A DNA stretch of 64,000 bases from Paenibacillaceae bacterium. Lineage in GTDB: Bacteria; Bacillota; Bacilli; Paenibacillales; Paenibacillaceae. The notes under the pieces were generated by a model. The model was not told the origin of the DNA and ran no database searches. It was given only the letters and a program-made list of their open reading frames with translations. This document shows, one piece after another, positions 1 to 8,582 of the stretch. The DNA lies in NCBI GenBank assembly GCA_004134985.1, contig REGQ01000015.1, positions 90,948-154,947 on the forward strand. Reading direction: 5' to 3'. A program made the position numbers and the translations under genes. How positions within the stretch are numbered: the first letter of the stretch is position 1; each line of letters opens with the position of its first letter.

Positions 1-106
1 ATACGGGAATACGAATTTGCCGTAATCCGTACGTAATACCTACCCCAAAACCATCTAAACTGACGGCAAACGCAAGCAAAAATAAAGAAGCCAGATGCAA
101 TAGCAC
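1..106 (-). CDS. ytaF: Sporulation membrane protein YtaF, N-terminal part (runs off the window)
   Basis: The minus strand encodes 35 residues from a GTG start: a hydrophobic helix followed by AVSLDGFGVGITYGLR and a basic turn. This matches the start of YtaF, a multi-pass membrane protein of the spore-forming Firmicutes found next to mutM and coaE. An SD (GAGGGGGG, complement of 112-120) lies just upstream of the GTG. It is too short for the minimum length used by most ORF callers. The rest lies outside the window. The polA-mutM-ytaF order supports the call. The role of YtaF in sporulation is not well defined. Confidence 0.75.
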   Translation of the reverse strand, partial: MLLHLASLFLLAFAVSLDGFGVGITYGLRQIRIPV

Positions 107-252
107 TGTATTCCCCCCTCACAGCAATGACAAAACGGCTCATCAAGCGATAGACGGCCTCGCCATCGACAGGCATGGATGACTTACGCTTGACTGCGCC
201 CATTTACTATCATCATATGCGGAGGGGGTAGCTGCGTTCCTGTTTTCCTTAC

Positions 253-1086
253 TTAAGCTTCGAGCGGCTGACATTGCAAGCAATAGTGGGTGCCGCGGCC
301 AAGTACGACCTTCTTCTCCACATTGCCGCCGCAGCGCGCGCATGGTTTGTTGGCGCGTCCATAGACTGCCAGCTGATGCTGAAACATTCCCATCTCGCCC
401 TGCCCGTTCACATAGGACTTAATGGAGGAACCGCCAGCTTCCACAGCAGAGCGCAGCGTGTCTGCGATCGCTTTATGCAGCCGGGACCATTCTTCCGGCA
501 GAAGCGTATTGGCAGTCCGTTCCGGATGAATGCCTGCAGCAAACAGCGCTTCATCCACATAAATATTTCCCAACCCGACCACATAGGCCTGATTAAGCAG
601 AAGCGGCTTTACTTTGCTCGTCCGCTTGGACAGAATATTGCTTAGCGATTGTTCCGTAAACGTCTCAGACAGCGGTTCAATACCAAGCTTGTTCAGGGGC
701 GGGGATTGAAGATCATCGCCGGGCTTGAACAGGTGCATCGTACCAAACTGCCGAACATCCTGATAACGCAGCTCCGTCCCATCGGTAAAATGAAATATAA
801 CATGCGTATGCTTTTGCACAGGCTCGTCTTGCTGATATACCCCATAACGGCCTTCCATACGCAAATGCGACACCAGCACAAGATCATCCATCAACAGCCG
901 CAAAAATTTGCCGCGGCGTTCCACAGTTTGAACTGTTTTGCCTGCAAGATCGGCGGCAAACCATTCCGGTTCCGTCGGCCGCTGAATAATGCGAGGCAGC
1001 GTAACCGTCACATGGTCAATCGTTTTGCCAGCAACGAGTTCAATCAGTGTGCGGCGCACGGTTTCAACTTCCGGCAATTCCGGCAT
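253..1086 (-). CDS. mutM: Formamidopyrimidine-DNA glycosylase (Fpg/MutM)
   Basis: A 277-residue bifunctional base-excision repair enzyme that removes 8-oxoguanine and other oxidised purines and nicks the abasic site. The mature N-terminus PELPEVET supplies the catalytic proline and glutamate. The middle has the helix-two-turn-helix with GLGNIYVDEALF. The C-terminus has the zinc finger CARCGG...CLQC. Length is normal for the family. The SD (GGAGGTGG) sits 5-10 bases before the ATG. It follows polA by 39 bp and is probably cotranscribed with it, as in Bacillus. Confidence 0.97.
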   Translation of the reverse strand: MPELPEVETVRRTLIELVAGKTIDHVTVTLPRIIQRPTEPEWFAADLAGKTVQTVERRGKFLRLLMDDLVLVSHLRMEGRYGVYQQDEPVQKHTHVIFHFTDGTELRYQDVRQFGTMHLFKPGDDLQSPPLNKLGIEPLSETFTEQSLSNILSKRTSKVKPLLLNQAYVVGLGNIYVDEALFAAGIHPERTANTLLPEEWSRLHKAIADTLRSAVEAGGSSIKSYVNGQGEMGMFQHQLAVYGRANKPCARCGGNVEKKVVLGRGTHYCLQCQPLEA

Positions 1087-1125
1087 ATGAAGCCACCTCC
1101 TCTAACCAGTATAACTGAATTGCGT

Positions 1126-3780
1126 CTATTTCGCTTCATACCAGTTCTCTCCAAAACTTACATCCGCCTTCAATGGAACGCTCAACTCGATCGCGGATTC
1201 CATCACCGAAGGCACCAGCTTCTTCATCGTATCCATTTCATCTTCCGGCACTTCGAATACCAATTCATCATGTACTTGCAGCAGCATGCGGCTGCGCAGT
1301 CCCTGTTCGCGAAGCTGCTCATCCATCCGGACCATCGCCAATTTAATTATATCGGCGGCGGTGCCCTGGATCGGCGTGTTCATCGCCGTACGTTCCGCAA
1401 AAGAGCGCAAATTGAAATTGGATGCATTAATTTCTGGCAAATAACGGCGCCGCTCCAGCAAAGTCGTCACATAACCGTCTCTTTTGGCCTGGATGACGAT
1501 ATCATCCATATATTGGCGAACACCGCGGAACGCCGCAAAATATTGCTCAATAAACCGAGCGGCTTCTTTCCGTGTAATATTAAGGTTTTGTGAAAGTCCG
1601 AAGTCGCTTATCCCATAGACGATACCGAAATTAACTGCCTTTGCCTGCCGCCTCATATTCGCATCGACATCATCCGCCGCTACCCCGAATACGTCCATCG
1701 CTGTTTTCGTATGAATATCGAGATCGGTGAGAAATGCTTCTTTCAATCCATCATCATCGGATATGTGAGCCAGCACGCGCAGTTCGATCTGGGAATAGTC
1801 CGCCGCGAGAATCGACCAGCCTGGCTCGGACGGCACAAACGCCTTGCGGATTTGTCTGCCTTCCTCAAGCCGGATCGGGATATTTTGCAAATTGGGGAAT
1901 TGACTGCTCAATCTGCCAGTCGCCGCGATCGTCTGGCGGTAGTAGGTGTGTATTTTCCCTGTATCGCGCCTTATTTCCTTCAGAAGCCCTTCCACATAGG
2001 TAGATTGCAGCTTGGTTAACTGCCGATAGTTCAGGATAGATGGTACGATGGCATGGTAAGGCTCCAGCTTATCCAGCACATCCGCATCGGTTGAAGGACC
2101 GGTTTTGGTTTTCTTAATGACAGGCAAACCAAGCTTTTCGAACAAAATCTCCCCTAACTGTCTGGGCGAACTAATGTTGAATTCCGTCTCGGCATATTTG
2201 TAGACCTCATTCATTGCCGAAGTAATTTTCCCTTCAATCTCCTGGCCAAGCTGCTTGACTGTCGCTCCATTAACCGAAATCCCCTGCTTCTCCATCCCGG
2301 CCAAAATGGTCGATAACGGCAGCTCCAAGTCATAATAGAGCCGGTGCATACCGCGCTGCTCCAACTCCTGACGAAGCTGCGGGGTCAGCTTCCGAACAGC
2401 GTCTGCCTTGCGGGCGAGATGCAGATGAAGCGTCTCTGCTTCAGGCACCTTGAACTTGGCGCCTTTGCCGTATACGTTCTCGTCACCCGGCACAACTGCC
2501 ACTCCGTAACGATGGGTTAAGCCGTTCAATGTCTGATTCGTATCCGTCGGGTCCAGCACATACGCGGCGAGATGCACATCAAAATCAGTGCCCCGCAGCA
2601 CGATGCCCCGCCATGCCAGCGCAAGCTGCGCCTTGTGCATGTCATATCCCTGCTTTGAAGCGGAGTCATCCTCGAGCCAATTGCGAATCGGTTCGCCATC
2701 ATCGCTCAGCAGCAATTCGGCGGAGACCACATAGACATTGTCCTCCGTCGCCAAGGCTACCCCAAGCAGTTCGGCATGATGCGGGTTTTCCCCAACTGCT
2801 TCGATGAACAGCCCCGTCACTGAAGCAAGTTCATCTGCAAGTTGAGCGACTGACGATGACGTTACTGTCGTATGCACGAGCGGGCTTTCTTCGACATCCC
2901 CGCCGTCCGAAGCAGCGCTTGACGGAAGCTCCAGTCGCTCCAGCAGCGACCTGAATTCCAGCTTGCGGAACGCCTCGGCAAGTTTGTAGCCGTCATACCC
3001 GTCGTAGAGCATGTCCGAAATCCCGCTCTCAAGCGGCACCTCGCGGAAAATCGTCGCCAGCTCCTTGCTCATGACGGCGTCCTCCCGATGCTGCTCCACT
3101 TTCTCCTTCATTTTGCCTTTCAAACTGTCTATATTGGCAAGCACGCCCTCTACCGATTTGAATTCATGCAGCATTTTGAGGGCGGTCTTCTCCCCTACCC
3201 CCGGAATACCGGGAATATTATCTGAAGCATCGCCCATAAGACCCTTCAAATCGATAATTTGATCAGGCGTCAGGCCATACTTGTCTTTGATTTCTGCGGG
3301 ATTGTAGCGTTCCACCTCGCTGACCCCTTTGCGTGTCAGCGCAATGGTCACCTGTGGAGAAGCAAGCTGCAGCATGTCCTTATCACCAGAGACGACGAGC
3401 GTCTCTGCCCCCTGCTCATCTGCCAGCTTCGTTAATGTCCCGATAATATCATCCGCCTCATAGCCTGACAGTTCAAATTGGGCAATGCCAAACGATTGCA
3501 GCAGTTCCTTGATAAGCGGAAATTGCTCCGACAGCTCTGGCGGCGTTTTGGAACGGCCGCCTTTATAATCTTTATAGCCTTCATGGCGAAACGTTATTTT
3601 ACCAGCATCAAAAGCAACCAGCATATGTGTCGGCTTCTCTTCTTCCAGCAGCCGCAACAGCATTGTTGTAAAGCCGTAAACCGCGTTTGTATGTAGTCCG
3701 GCCGAGTTTGTCAGCGGAGGCATGGCGTAAAATGCCCGGTTGGCAATACTGTTGCCGTCAATTAATATCCATTTGTCCAT
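1126..3780 (-). CDS. polA: DNA polymerase I
   Basis: An 884-residue family A polymerase for Okazaki fragment maturation and repair synthesis. The first ~290 residues form the 5'-3' exonuclease (GDKDMLQL, SDNIPGIPGVGEKTA). The middle 3'-5' exonuclease-like domain lacks the acidic DxE motif (IEAVGEN is found instead), so proofreading is probably absent, as in other Bacillales. Polymerase motifs A (DYSQIELRVLAH, ~660), B (RRQAKAVNFGIVYG, ~715) and C (QVHDELVFE, ~835) are intact. The start at 3780 (MDKWILIDGNS) is chosen over an upstream in-frame ATG because AGGTGAGGTG precedes it and the family begins there. Confidence 0.97.
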   Translation of the reverse strand: MDKWILIDGNSIANRAFYAMPPLTNSAGLHTNAVYGFTTMLLRLLEEEKPTHMLVAFDAGKITFRHEGYKDYKGGRSKTPPELSEQFPLIKELLQSFGIAQFELSGYEADDIIGTLTKLADEQGAETLVVSGDKDMLQLASPQVTIALTRKGVSEVERYNPAEIKDKYGLTPDQIIDLKGLMGDASDNIPGIPGVGEKTALKMLHEFKSVEGVLANIDSLKGKMKEKVEQHREDAVMSKELATIFREVPLESGISDMLYDGYDGYKLAEAFRKLEFRSLLERLELPSSAASDGGDVEESPLVHTTVTSSSVAQLADELASVTGLFIEAVGENPHHAELLGVALATEDNVYVVSAELLLSDDGEPIRNWLEDDSASKQGYDMHKAQLALAWRGIVLRGTDFDVHLAAYVLDPTDTNQTLNGLTHRYGVAVVPGDENVYGKGAKFKVPEAETLHLHLARKADAVRKLTPQLRQELEQRGMHRLYYDLELPLSTILAGMEKQGISVNGATVKQLGQEIEGKITSAMNEVYKYAETEFNISSPRQLGEILFEKLGLPVIKKTKTGPSTDADVLDKLEPYHAIVPSILNYRQLTKLQSTYVEGLLKEIRRDTGKIHTYYRQTIAATGRLSSQFPNLQNIPIRLEEGRQIRKAFVPSEPGWSILAADYSQIELRVLAHISDDDGLKEAFLTDLDIHTKTAMDVFGVAADDVDANMRRQAKAVNFGIVYGISDFGLSQNLNITRKEAARFIEQYFAAFRGVRQYMDDIVIQAKRDGYVTTLLERRRYLPEINASNFNLRSFAERTAMNTPIQGTAADIIKLAMVRMDEQLREQGLRSRMLLQVHDELVFEVPEDEMDTMKKLVPSVMESAIELSVPLKADVSFGENWYEAK

Positions 3781-3824
3781 AAAGCACCTCACCTTTGCTC
3801 GTCTGTCTCTATCATAACACAAAA

Positions 3825-3845
3825 CAGCCCCGCAAAGTGGAGCTG
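3825..3845 (-). terminator. Rho-independent terminator of the CBS/chemoreceptor gene
   Basis: On the minus strand CAGCTCC pairs with GGGGCTG (one G-T pair), followed by TTTTGTGTT. It lies between the end of the 3948-5102 gene and the start of polA, so it separates the two transcripts. Confidence 0.6.
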
Positions 3846-3947
3846 CTCCTAGCTTGACAGAGTTCTTCCCTCAAGCGCTGATCTTATATTTACCAGAACC
3901 GGGCAATCCATGCACGCCTGCAGGACGCTGTTCTGTACAGCATGTCA

Positions 3948-5102
3948 TTAATGGGACTGAACGCCCCGCATCAGATGTTCCAATTGTTTTAATACTCGCT
4001 CGGAATGATCCGCCGCCCTGGTCGATTGCTCCGTGATCACCTTGCTGTTCTGGCGGTTGCTATACGATGCCTGTTCCATCTGATCAAACATTAAAGATGC
4101 CTGCTCAACGTAAGCGCTGCTTGCAATCGTCTTGTCCCGCCCGTCCCGCACCAATCCTGCCGTCTGCTCTACCGCTTCGGCAATATCGTTAATCAACTGG
4201 TTAATTTGGTTTGCAGAGGCTTTCGTTTGGTTGGCGAACTGCCGCACCTCTTCGGCAACTACCGCAAAGCCTTTGCCGTGTTCTCCGGCACGCGCTGCCT
4301 CGATGACGGCATTGACCGCCAGCAAGTTGCACTGTTCAGCAAGATTGCGAATAAGTTTGGAGATCGATCCAACGCCTGCAGCCCGCTGCTGCAGCTCATG
4401 AATTTGCGCTTCCTGCAATCGCGTCATATCCGAGAATGTCCGGTAAGCCTGTGACACTTTGTTCAGCTCAGCTTTTCCGGATGCAGTCAACTCCACCATC
4501 GATTCAGAAATCGTGTTGCCCGCTACCGCCGCCTGCTTGACGCGCAGAACTGCAGCATCGATTTCCTGCACAGCCCCCTCGGCCGTATGCATGGTGCGAA
4601 TTTGCGCTGCTGCCGCCTGCTTCTGCAGCAGCCTTGATACATACAGCAGATCAGCAATGGTGAGCACCCCGGACATCCGGCCTTCATCCGTCACAACAAC
4701 GCAATCATATCGCGTGCGCTCCGGGCGCTGCAAAGCCATTTCAATCAGCACCTGCGGCGGCGTTTCAATCGGAATTTGCAAAAATTCGCCATCCATTAAT
4801 TTACTGACTGGACGCTCGTAAAATAGCTCAGTACCGTAACGCCTGCCTAAATTACGATAAAATTTGTCCCGCATCACAAGGCCTAGCGGATAATCGGAAT
4901 CATCACATACAACGACACATTCGTGATCCGGGTAACGTTCAAAACATTCCAACGCTTCCTTGCAATTATGACGTTCTGTAACCAGCTGTACAATTCGTAT
5001 GCACTGGGAAAGCACAAGGGTCGCCTCCCCAACATGTCGTTCACGCAACTCAAACGGCTCCATTTGCGGCTGCTCGGCTGTTTTGCTCACTCCATTGATC
5101 AT
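3948..5102 (-). CDS. Soluble CBS-domain methyl-accepting chemotaxis-like protein
   Basis: 384 residues with no signal peptide or membrane helix, so probably cytoplasmic. Residues ~30-180 look like a CBS-type pair ([20 protein letters not shown] and [20 protein letters not shown]), which usually bind nucleotides or other small ligands. Residues ~185-384 are a long coiled coil with a chemoreceptor signalling tip ([31 protein letters not shown]). This is the CheA/CheW contact region, although the whole hairpin is short. Start ATG has GAGGGGGAG 9 bases upstream. It may feed an internal metabolic signal into chemotaxis or a related kinase. The ligand is not predictable. Confidence 0.85.
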   Translation of the reverse strand: MINGVSKTAEQPQMEPFELRERHVGEATLVLSQCIRIVQLVTERHNCKEALECFERYPDHECVVVCDDSDYPLGLVMRDKFYRNLGRRYGTELFYERPVSKLMDGEFLQIPIETPPQVLIEMALQRPERTRYDCVVVTDEGRMSGVLTIADLLYVSRLLQKQAAAAQIRTMHTAEGAVQEIDAAVLRVKQAAVAGNTISESMVELTASGKAELNKVSQAYRTFSDMTRLQEAQIHELQQRAAGVGSISKLIRNLAEQCNLLAVNAVIEAARAGEHGKGFAVVAEEVRQFANQTKASANQINQLINDIAEAVEQTAGLVRDGRDKTIASSAYVEQASLMFDQMEQASYSNRQNSKVITEQSTRAADHSERVLKQLEHLMRGVQSH

Positions 5103-5202
5103 CTCGTTGTACTCCCCCTCTATTATTCCATTTTTAACTTTATCGAAGTTATATCAACGGAATAACAATAATTTATCAAGCAATTGTAAAAATATGCCGC
5201 GT

Positions 5203-5232
5203 TTGCATCCTGAGCCGACAATGCGGTACGAT
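5203..5232 (+). promoter_or_regulatory. Possible sigma-A promoter of the serine hydrolase gene
   Basis: TTGCAT, 18 bp, TACGAT, ending 29 bp before the chosen ATG and 16 bp before its SD. Four of six bases match at each box. No operator is visible. Confidence 0.35.
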
Positions 5233-5261
5233 GAGTGAAACAGATTGTAGGAGGTAACAAC

Positions 5262-6710
5262 ATGCACAACACTACCCGTCCAGACAGCGCATCTTCTGCA
5301 TTGTTCCGGTGGGCGGCCTTATTGCTATGCACATGTTTAGTTACGATTGGATTCCATGAAGGCTCGTCTGCAGCTGCTGCTCCCAGCCGTCAGCAGGCAC
5401 AGGTCATCGTTAATGGCAAGCCTGTTGATCTGGGCATGCAGCCCTTTGTTGAACGCGGCATTACATTCGCACCGCTGCGTCAAACCGCCGTCGCGCTGGG
5501 AGCAGACGTCAAGTGGAATGCGGCAGAGCAGACCAGTTATATCACCTGGAACGGGGACACGATCACCCACCGCTCAGGCAGTAATGAATTTGTCGTTAAC
5601 GGCTTTGCCATTCAGTCGCCTGCCCCCTCGCGAATTGAGCATGGGAAATTGCTTGTTCCATTGCGCAGCCTGACCGATGCGTTGAAAGCCAAGCTTGCCA
5701 TTAACAACGCGCCCGATGCAATGCATATTGCAATTGACCCTGATGCAGAGACGACCGTTCATTCGGACGCTGCTGCAATTAACAACCTGCTCATAGGGGA
5801 ATCTTTCTCGGGGCTGGCGCTGGTCGCGCAGCATGGCGAGATTAAGCTTCGCAAAGGATTCGGCATCGCCAGCGACAACAGATTGACGCGTCCTGAAATG
5901 AAAACAAGAGTTGCATCCATTACGAAATCGATAACCGCAACAGCCATTATGACATTGATCGAACAAGGCAAATTGAAGCCGGAAGATACGCTTGACGCCT
6001 TCATCCCTGACTTCCCGCGCGGAGATGAGATTACAATCCATATGCTGCTCTCGCACACATCCGGTCTTCCATCCAATTTCACAAGGGCAGCCGGAGTAAC
6101 ATTGGAGCAGACCGTTGCTGAAATCAAAACAAAATCATTGGACTTTGAGCCTGGGAGCGCTTATAAATACAGCAATTGCGGCTATATTTTGCTTGCTTAT
6201 CTCATTGAGGAACTGTCAGGGATGGAATATGAGCAATACTTGCAAACGGCTGTATTCGGACCAAGCGGGATGAAGTCAACCGGGGAAATCAAGGATGGCA
6301 CAGTGCCTGTAAAAGGTCATCTTGTTACGGAAGACGGGTTGCAGGAAGCCGGCCCTTATTACTCGCAATCAGGCACCGGAACGCTCTATTCCACGCTAGA
6401 CGATTTACTCAAATGGACTGCGGCACTGCAAAACGGACAATTGCTGACATCCGCTTCACTTGAGCAAATGTTCACCCCTTATTCTGACCGCGGCTACGGC
6501 TACGGCTGGATGATTAAATCGGGGAATGACGGAAAGACCGTCTTCCATAACGGGAGCGGCACCGGATATTCAACAGGCATCTCTGTCCAATGGAACGATG
6601 ATACCGTCCTTATTTTGCTCGGCAACAAGGCGGGCATGGACATGCTTCATCTGCTTGATGGCGTGCAGCAGCTTGCCAAGGGCAAGACGCAAGCGCCGCG
6701 CGCCGCGTAG
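5262..6710 (+). CDS. Secreted serine hydrolase (beta-lactamase/PBP4 fold) with copper-amine-oxidase-like N-domain
   Basis: 482 residues. Residues ~15-40 form a signal peptide (WAALLLCTCLVTIGF, then SSAAAA). Residues ~45-160 are a copper-amine-oxidase-like N-domain pair (VIVNGKPVDL, APLRQTAVALGADVKWN, LLVPLRSLTDALKAK), common in Paenibacillus wall or secreted proteins. The rest is a class C beta-lactamase-type hydrolase with SITK (nucleophile and lysine), YSN and HNG. Substrates could be D-amino peptides, esters or beta-lactams, and sequence alone does not decide. The ATG at 5262 has AGGAGG 7 bases upstream. An in-frame GTG 27 bases earlier has no SD. Confidence 0.88.
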   Translation: MHNTTRPDSASSALFRWAALLLCTCLVTIGFHEGSSAAAAPSRQQAQVIVNGKPVDLGMQPFVERGITFAPLRQTAVALGADVKWNAAEQTSYITWNGDTITHRSGSNEFVVNGFAIQSPAPSRIEHGKLLVPLRSLTDALKAKLAINNAPDAMHIAIDPDAETTVHSDAAAINNLLIGESFSGLALVAQHGEIKLRKGFGIASDNRLTRPEMKTRVASITKSITATAIMTLIEQGKLKPEDTLDAFIPDFPRGDEITIHMLLSHTSGLPSNFTRAAGVTLEQTVAEIKTKSLDFEPGSAYKYSNCGYILLAYLIEELSGMEYEQYLQTAVFGPSGMKSTGEIKDGTVPVKGHLVTEDGLQEAGPYYSQSGTGTLYSTLDDLLKWTAALQNGQLLTSASLEQMFTPYSDRGYGYGWMIKSGNDGKTVFHNGSGTGYSTGISVQWNDDTVLILLGNKAGMDMLHLLDGVQQLAKGKTQAPRAA

Positions 6711-6726
6711 GTGGAAACGCTAAAAA

Positions 6727-6762
6727 AACAACGCCAGGGGAACCCTCCCTGGCGTTGTTGTT
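6727..6762. terminator. Bidirectional rho-independent terminator
   Basis: A 13-bp perfect stem (6727-6739 with 6747-6759, loop of 7) rich in GC at the tip, with A and T tracts on the two sides. It lies between the converging serine hydrolase and FMN reductase genes and can serve both. Confidence 0.8.
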
Positions 6763-6775
6763 CGTTATAAGGGGA

Positions 6776-7372
6776 TTAAAGAACCGTATGCTGATCCCCA
6801 TCAGCTTTGGAAACGCCACCTTGCTTCACAGCAGGCAGGTGAAGCTGAATCGCCTCCGCAAACTCGCCCAGCACCGCATTCAGACGGGTTTTCACTTCAT
6901 CATTAATTTCGGCAACTCCCTGCTCATTGCGCGTCACTTGCGAATCAACTGCGAACACACCGGTCAATATGTATCTAGCCCCGAGTGCAGACAGCACAGG
7001 CTTAAGCGCGTAATCGATGGTCAGGAAGTGGGCGATTGTACCGCCGATAAACAGCGGCAGAACGATCTTTTTCTCCAGCGCTTTCTGCGGCAGCAAATCG
7101 AGCAAAGTTTTCAATACGCCTGTATAGGCAGCCTTGTACACCGGCGAAGCTACGATAACCGCATCGGCGCTCTCTACTTGGGCTACCGCAGCCTTAACCG
7201 CAGCGCTGTCAAATTTGGCAAAAATCAAATCCTCTGCCGGAATATCTGTCGCATGCACATATTCAACCTCTGCGCCTCTTTCCTGCAATTGCTGAGCTGC
7301 GTAGTCCACCAGTGCAAACAAACGCGAGCCACCTGTTGGACTGCCTGTAAGAACGACAACTTTAAATCCCAT
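6776..7372 (-). CDS. NADPH-dependent FMN reductase (SsuE-like flavodoxin fold)
   Basis: 198 residues. The N-terminal VVVLTGSPTGGSR is the FMN phosphate loop. ADAVIVASPVYKAAYTGVLKTLLDLL and PLFIGGTIAHFLTIDYALKP are the conserved flavin and dimer segments of SsuE/MsuE-type reductases, which supply FMNH2 to sulfonate monooxygenases. The ATG at 7372 is preferred over GTG at 7381 because AAGGAGAG ends 8-10 bases upstream. It lies 28 bp after cysK on the same strand, which suggests a shared sulfur-assimilation transcript. No monooxygenase is in the window. Confidence 0.85.
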   Translation of the reverse strand: MGFKVVVLTGSPTGGSRLFALVDYAAQQLQERGAEVEYVHATDIPAEDLIFAKFDSAAVKAAVAQVESADAVIVASPVYKAAYTGVLKTLLDLLPQKALEKKIVLPLFIGGTIAHFLTIDYALKPVLSALGARYILTGVFAVDSQVTRNEQGVAEINDEVKTRLNAVLGEFAEAIQLHLPAVKQGGVSKADGDQHTVL

Positions 7373-7400
7373 ATTTTCCACTCTCCTTGATTTCGAATGA

Positions 7401-8321
7401 TCAAAACATGTCCATACTCAAATATCTTTCACCTGTATCAGGTGCGATACATAACACCCGCTTGCCTGGCCCCAACCTGCGAGCTTCCTGTATGGCGGCC
7501 CAAACGGTCGCCCCGGAAGATGGTCCGAGCAGAAGCCCTTCACATGTGGCAAGCGCTTTGGTCGTAGCGATGGCATCAGCATCTGACACCTGGATAATCT
7601 CATCATAAACTTGCGTATTCAGCACAGCCGGGATGAAGCCTGGGCTCGTGCCGACCAGTTTGTGCGGGCCAGGCTCGCCGCCTGACAACACAGGGGAGCC
7701 TTGCGGCTCAACCACAAGCACACGTATGCCTGGAATAGCCTCCTTAAGCACTTCTCCCGTTCCTGTGATTGTGCCTCCGGTTCCAGAGGAAGCAATAAAC
7801 GCGTCCAGACGCCCTTCCATCTGTTGTAGAATTTCCAAAGCCGTAGTCTTGCGGTGAATGTCTGGATTGGCCTTGTTCTCAAACTGCTGTGGAATGAAGC
7901 TGCCCGGTATCTGCTCGGCCAGTTCAAGCGCCTTGCGAATGGCTCCCGGCATCCGTTCTGCCGCCTTCGTCAAGACAACCTCTGCACCGTATGCCTTCAA
8001 AATATTAATCCGTTCTTTACTCATATTATCAGGCATGATCAGAATCGCGCGATAGCCTCTGGCCGCGGCGTTCATCGCCAGACCAATTCCGGTATTGCCG
8101 CTGGTCGGTTCAATAATCGTCGCTCCCGGCTTCAGCAAGCCATCCTGTTCCGCCTGCGTTATCAAATTATATGCAGCACGGTCCTTGACACTGCCGCTCG
8201 GATTAAAATACTCGAGCTTCACAAATACATCTGCTATCGTTTCATCCGCCAACCGATTGATTTTTACAACCGGAGTATCGCCAATTAAATCGGTAATTTG
8301 ATTTACTATCTTAACAGCCAA
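7401..8321 (-). CDS. cysK: Cysteine synthase A (O-acetylserine sulfhydrylase)
   Basis: 306 residues, PLP-dependent. It makes L-cysteine from O-acetylserine and sulfide. GSVKDR holds the PLP lysine, EPTSGNTGIGLA binds the substrate carboxylate, and GTGGTITGTG binds the PLP phosphate. Length is typical. It starts at TTG with AAAGGAG 9 bases upstream; no in-frame ATG fits. It is first in a likely cysK-FMN reductase transcript. An AT-rich imperfect palindrome between promoter and gene is a candidate operator for a CymR-type repressor. Confidence 0.95.
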   Translation of the reverse strand: MAVKIVNQITDLIGDTPVVKINRLADETIADVFVKLEYFNPSGSVKDRAAYNLITQAEQDGLLKPGATIIEPTSGNTGIGLAMNAAARGYRAILIMPDNMSKERINILKAYGAEVVLTKAAERMPGAIRKALELAEQIPGSFIPQQFENKANPDIHRKTTALEILQQMEGRLDAFIASSGTGGTITGTGEVLKEAIPGIRVLVVEPQGSPVLSGGEPGPHKLVGTSPGFIPAVLNTQVYDEIIQVSDADAIATTKALATCEGLLLGPSSGATVWAAIQEARRLGPGKRVLCIAPDTGERYLSMDMF

Positions 8322-8414
8322 TGCACAATACTCCTTTCTACTGCTCCTTGCCCCTCATTGGCCATTGTAACTCCTTAGATCAGGTTTGCCAAGCGAAATC
8401 ACTTATAATATATA

Positions 8415-8476
8415 ATTCTCATTTGATTAATCGGAATAATATTATTATACTATCATCCACTTTCCCAATTTGTCAA
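8415..8476 (-). promoter_or_regulatory. Probable cysK promoter with a palindromic operator
   Basis: On the minus strand TTGACA (8471-8476) and TATAAT (8444-8449) are perfect boxes but 21 bp apart, longer than ideal. Just downstream, 8415-8437 is an imperfect palindrome with ATTC and GAAT ends around GATTAATC. The position over the start site fits a repressor site. CymR binding is inference only. Confidence 0.35.
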
Positions 8477-8499
8477 TCAGCTCCCTGAAAAAGCCAAAC

Positions 8500-8519
8500 A
8501 GGCCGCACGATGGCGACCT
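8500..8519 (-). terminator. Possible weak terminator upstream of cysK
   Basis: On the minus strand AGGTCGC pairs with GCGGCCT (one G-T pair) around a 6-base loop, followed by GTTTGGCTTTTTC. It lies ahead of the cysK promoter, not after the S9 peptidase gene (which ends at 8583 reading leftward), so it would stop read-through from the long peptide-transport operon. Confidence 0.4.
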
Positions 8520-8582
8520 ATGCTTAAGCTAAACAACTTTACGTTTCTAAATTTCCCTTGCTGTGTCGTTGCACAAAACTCA

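Noticed and set aside
649..1593. 314-residue plus-strand reading frame over mutM and polA
   Set aside because: It is antisense to two certain genes, has no SD, and its composition (many H, R, Q) is that of a shadow frame.
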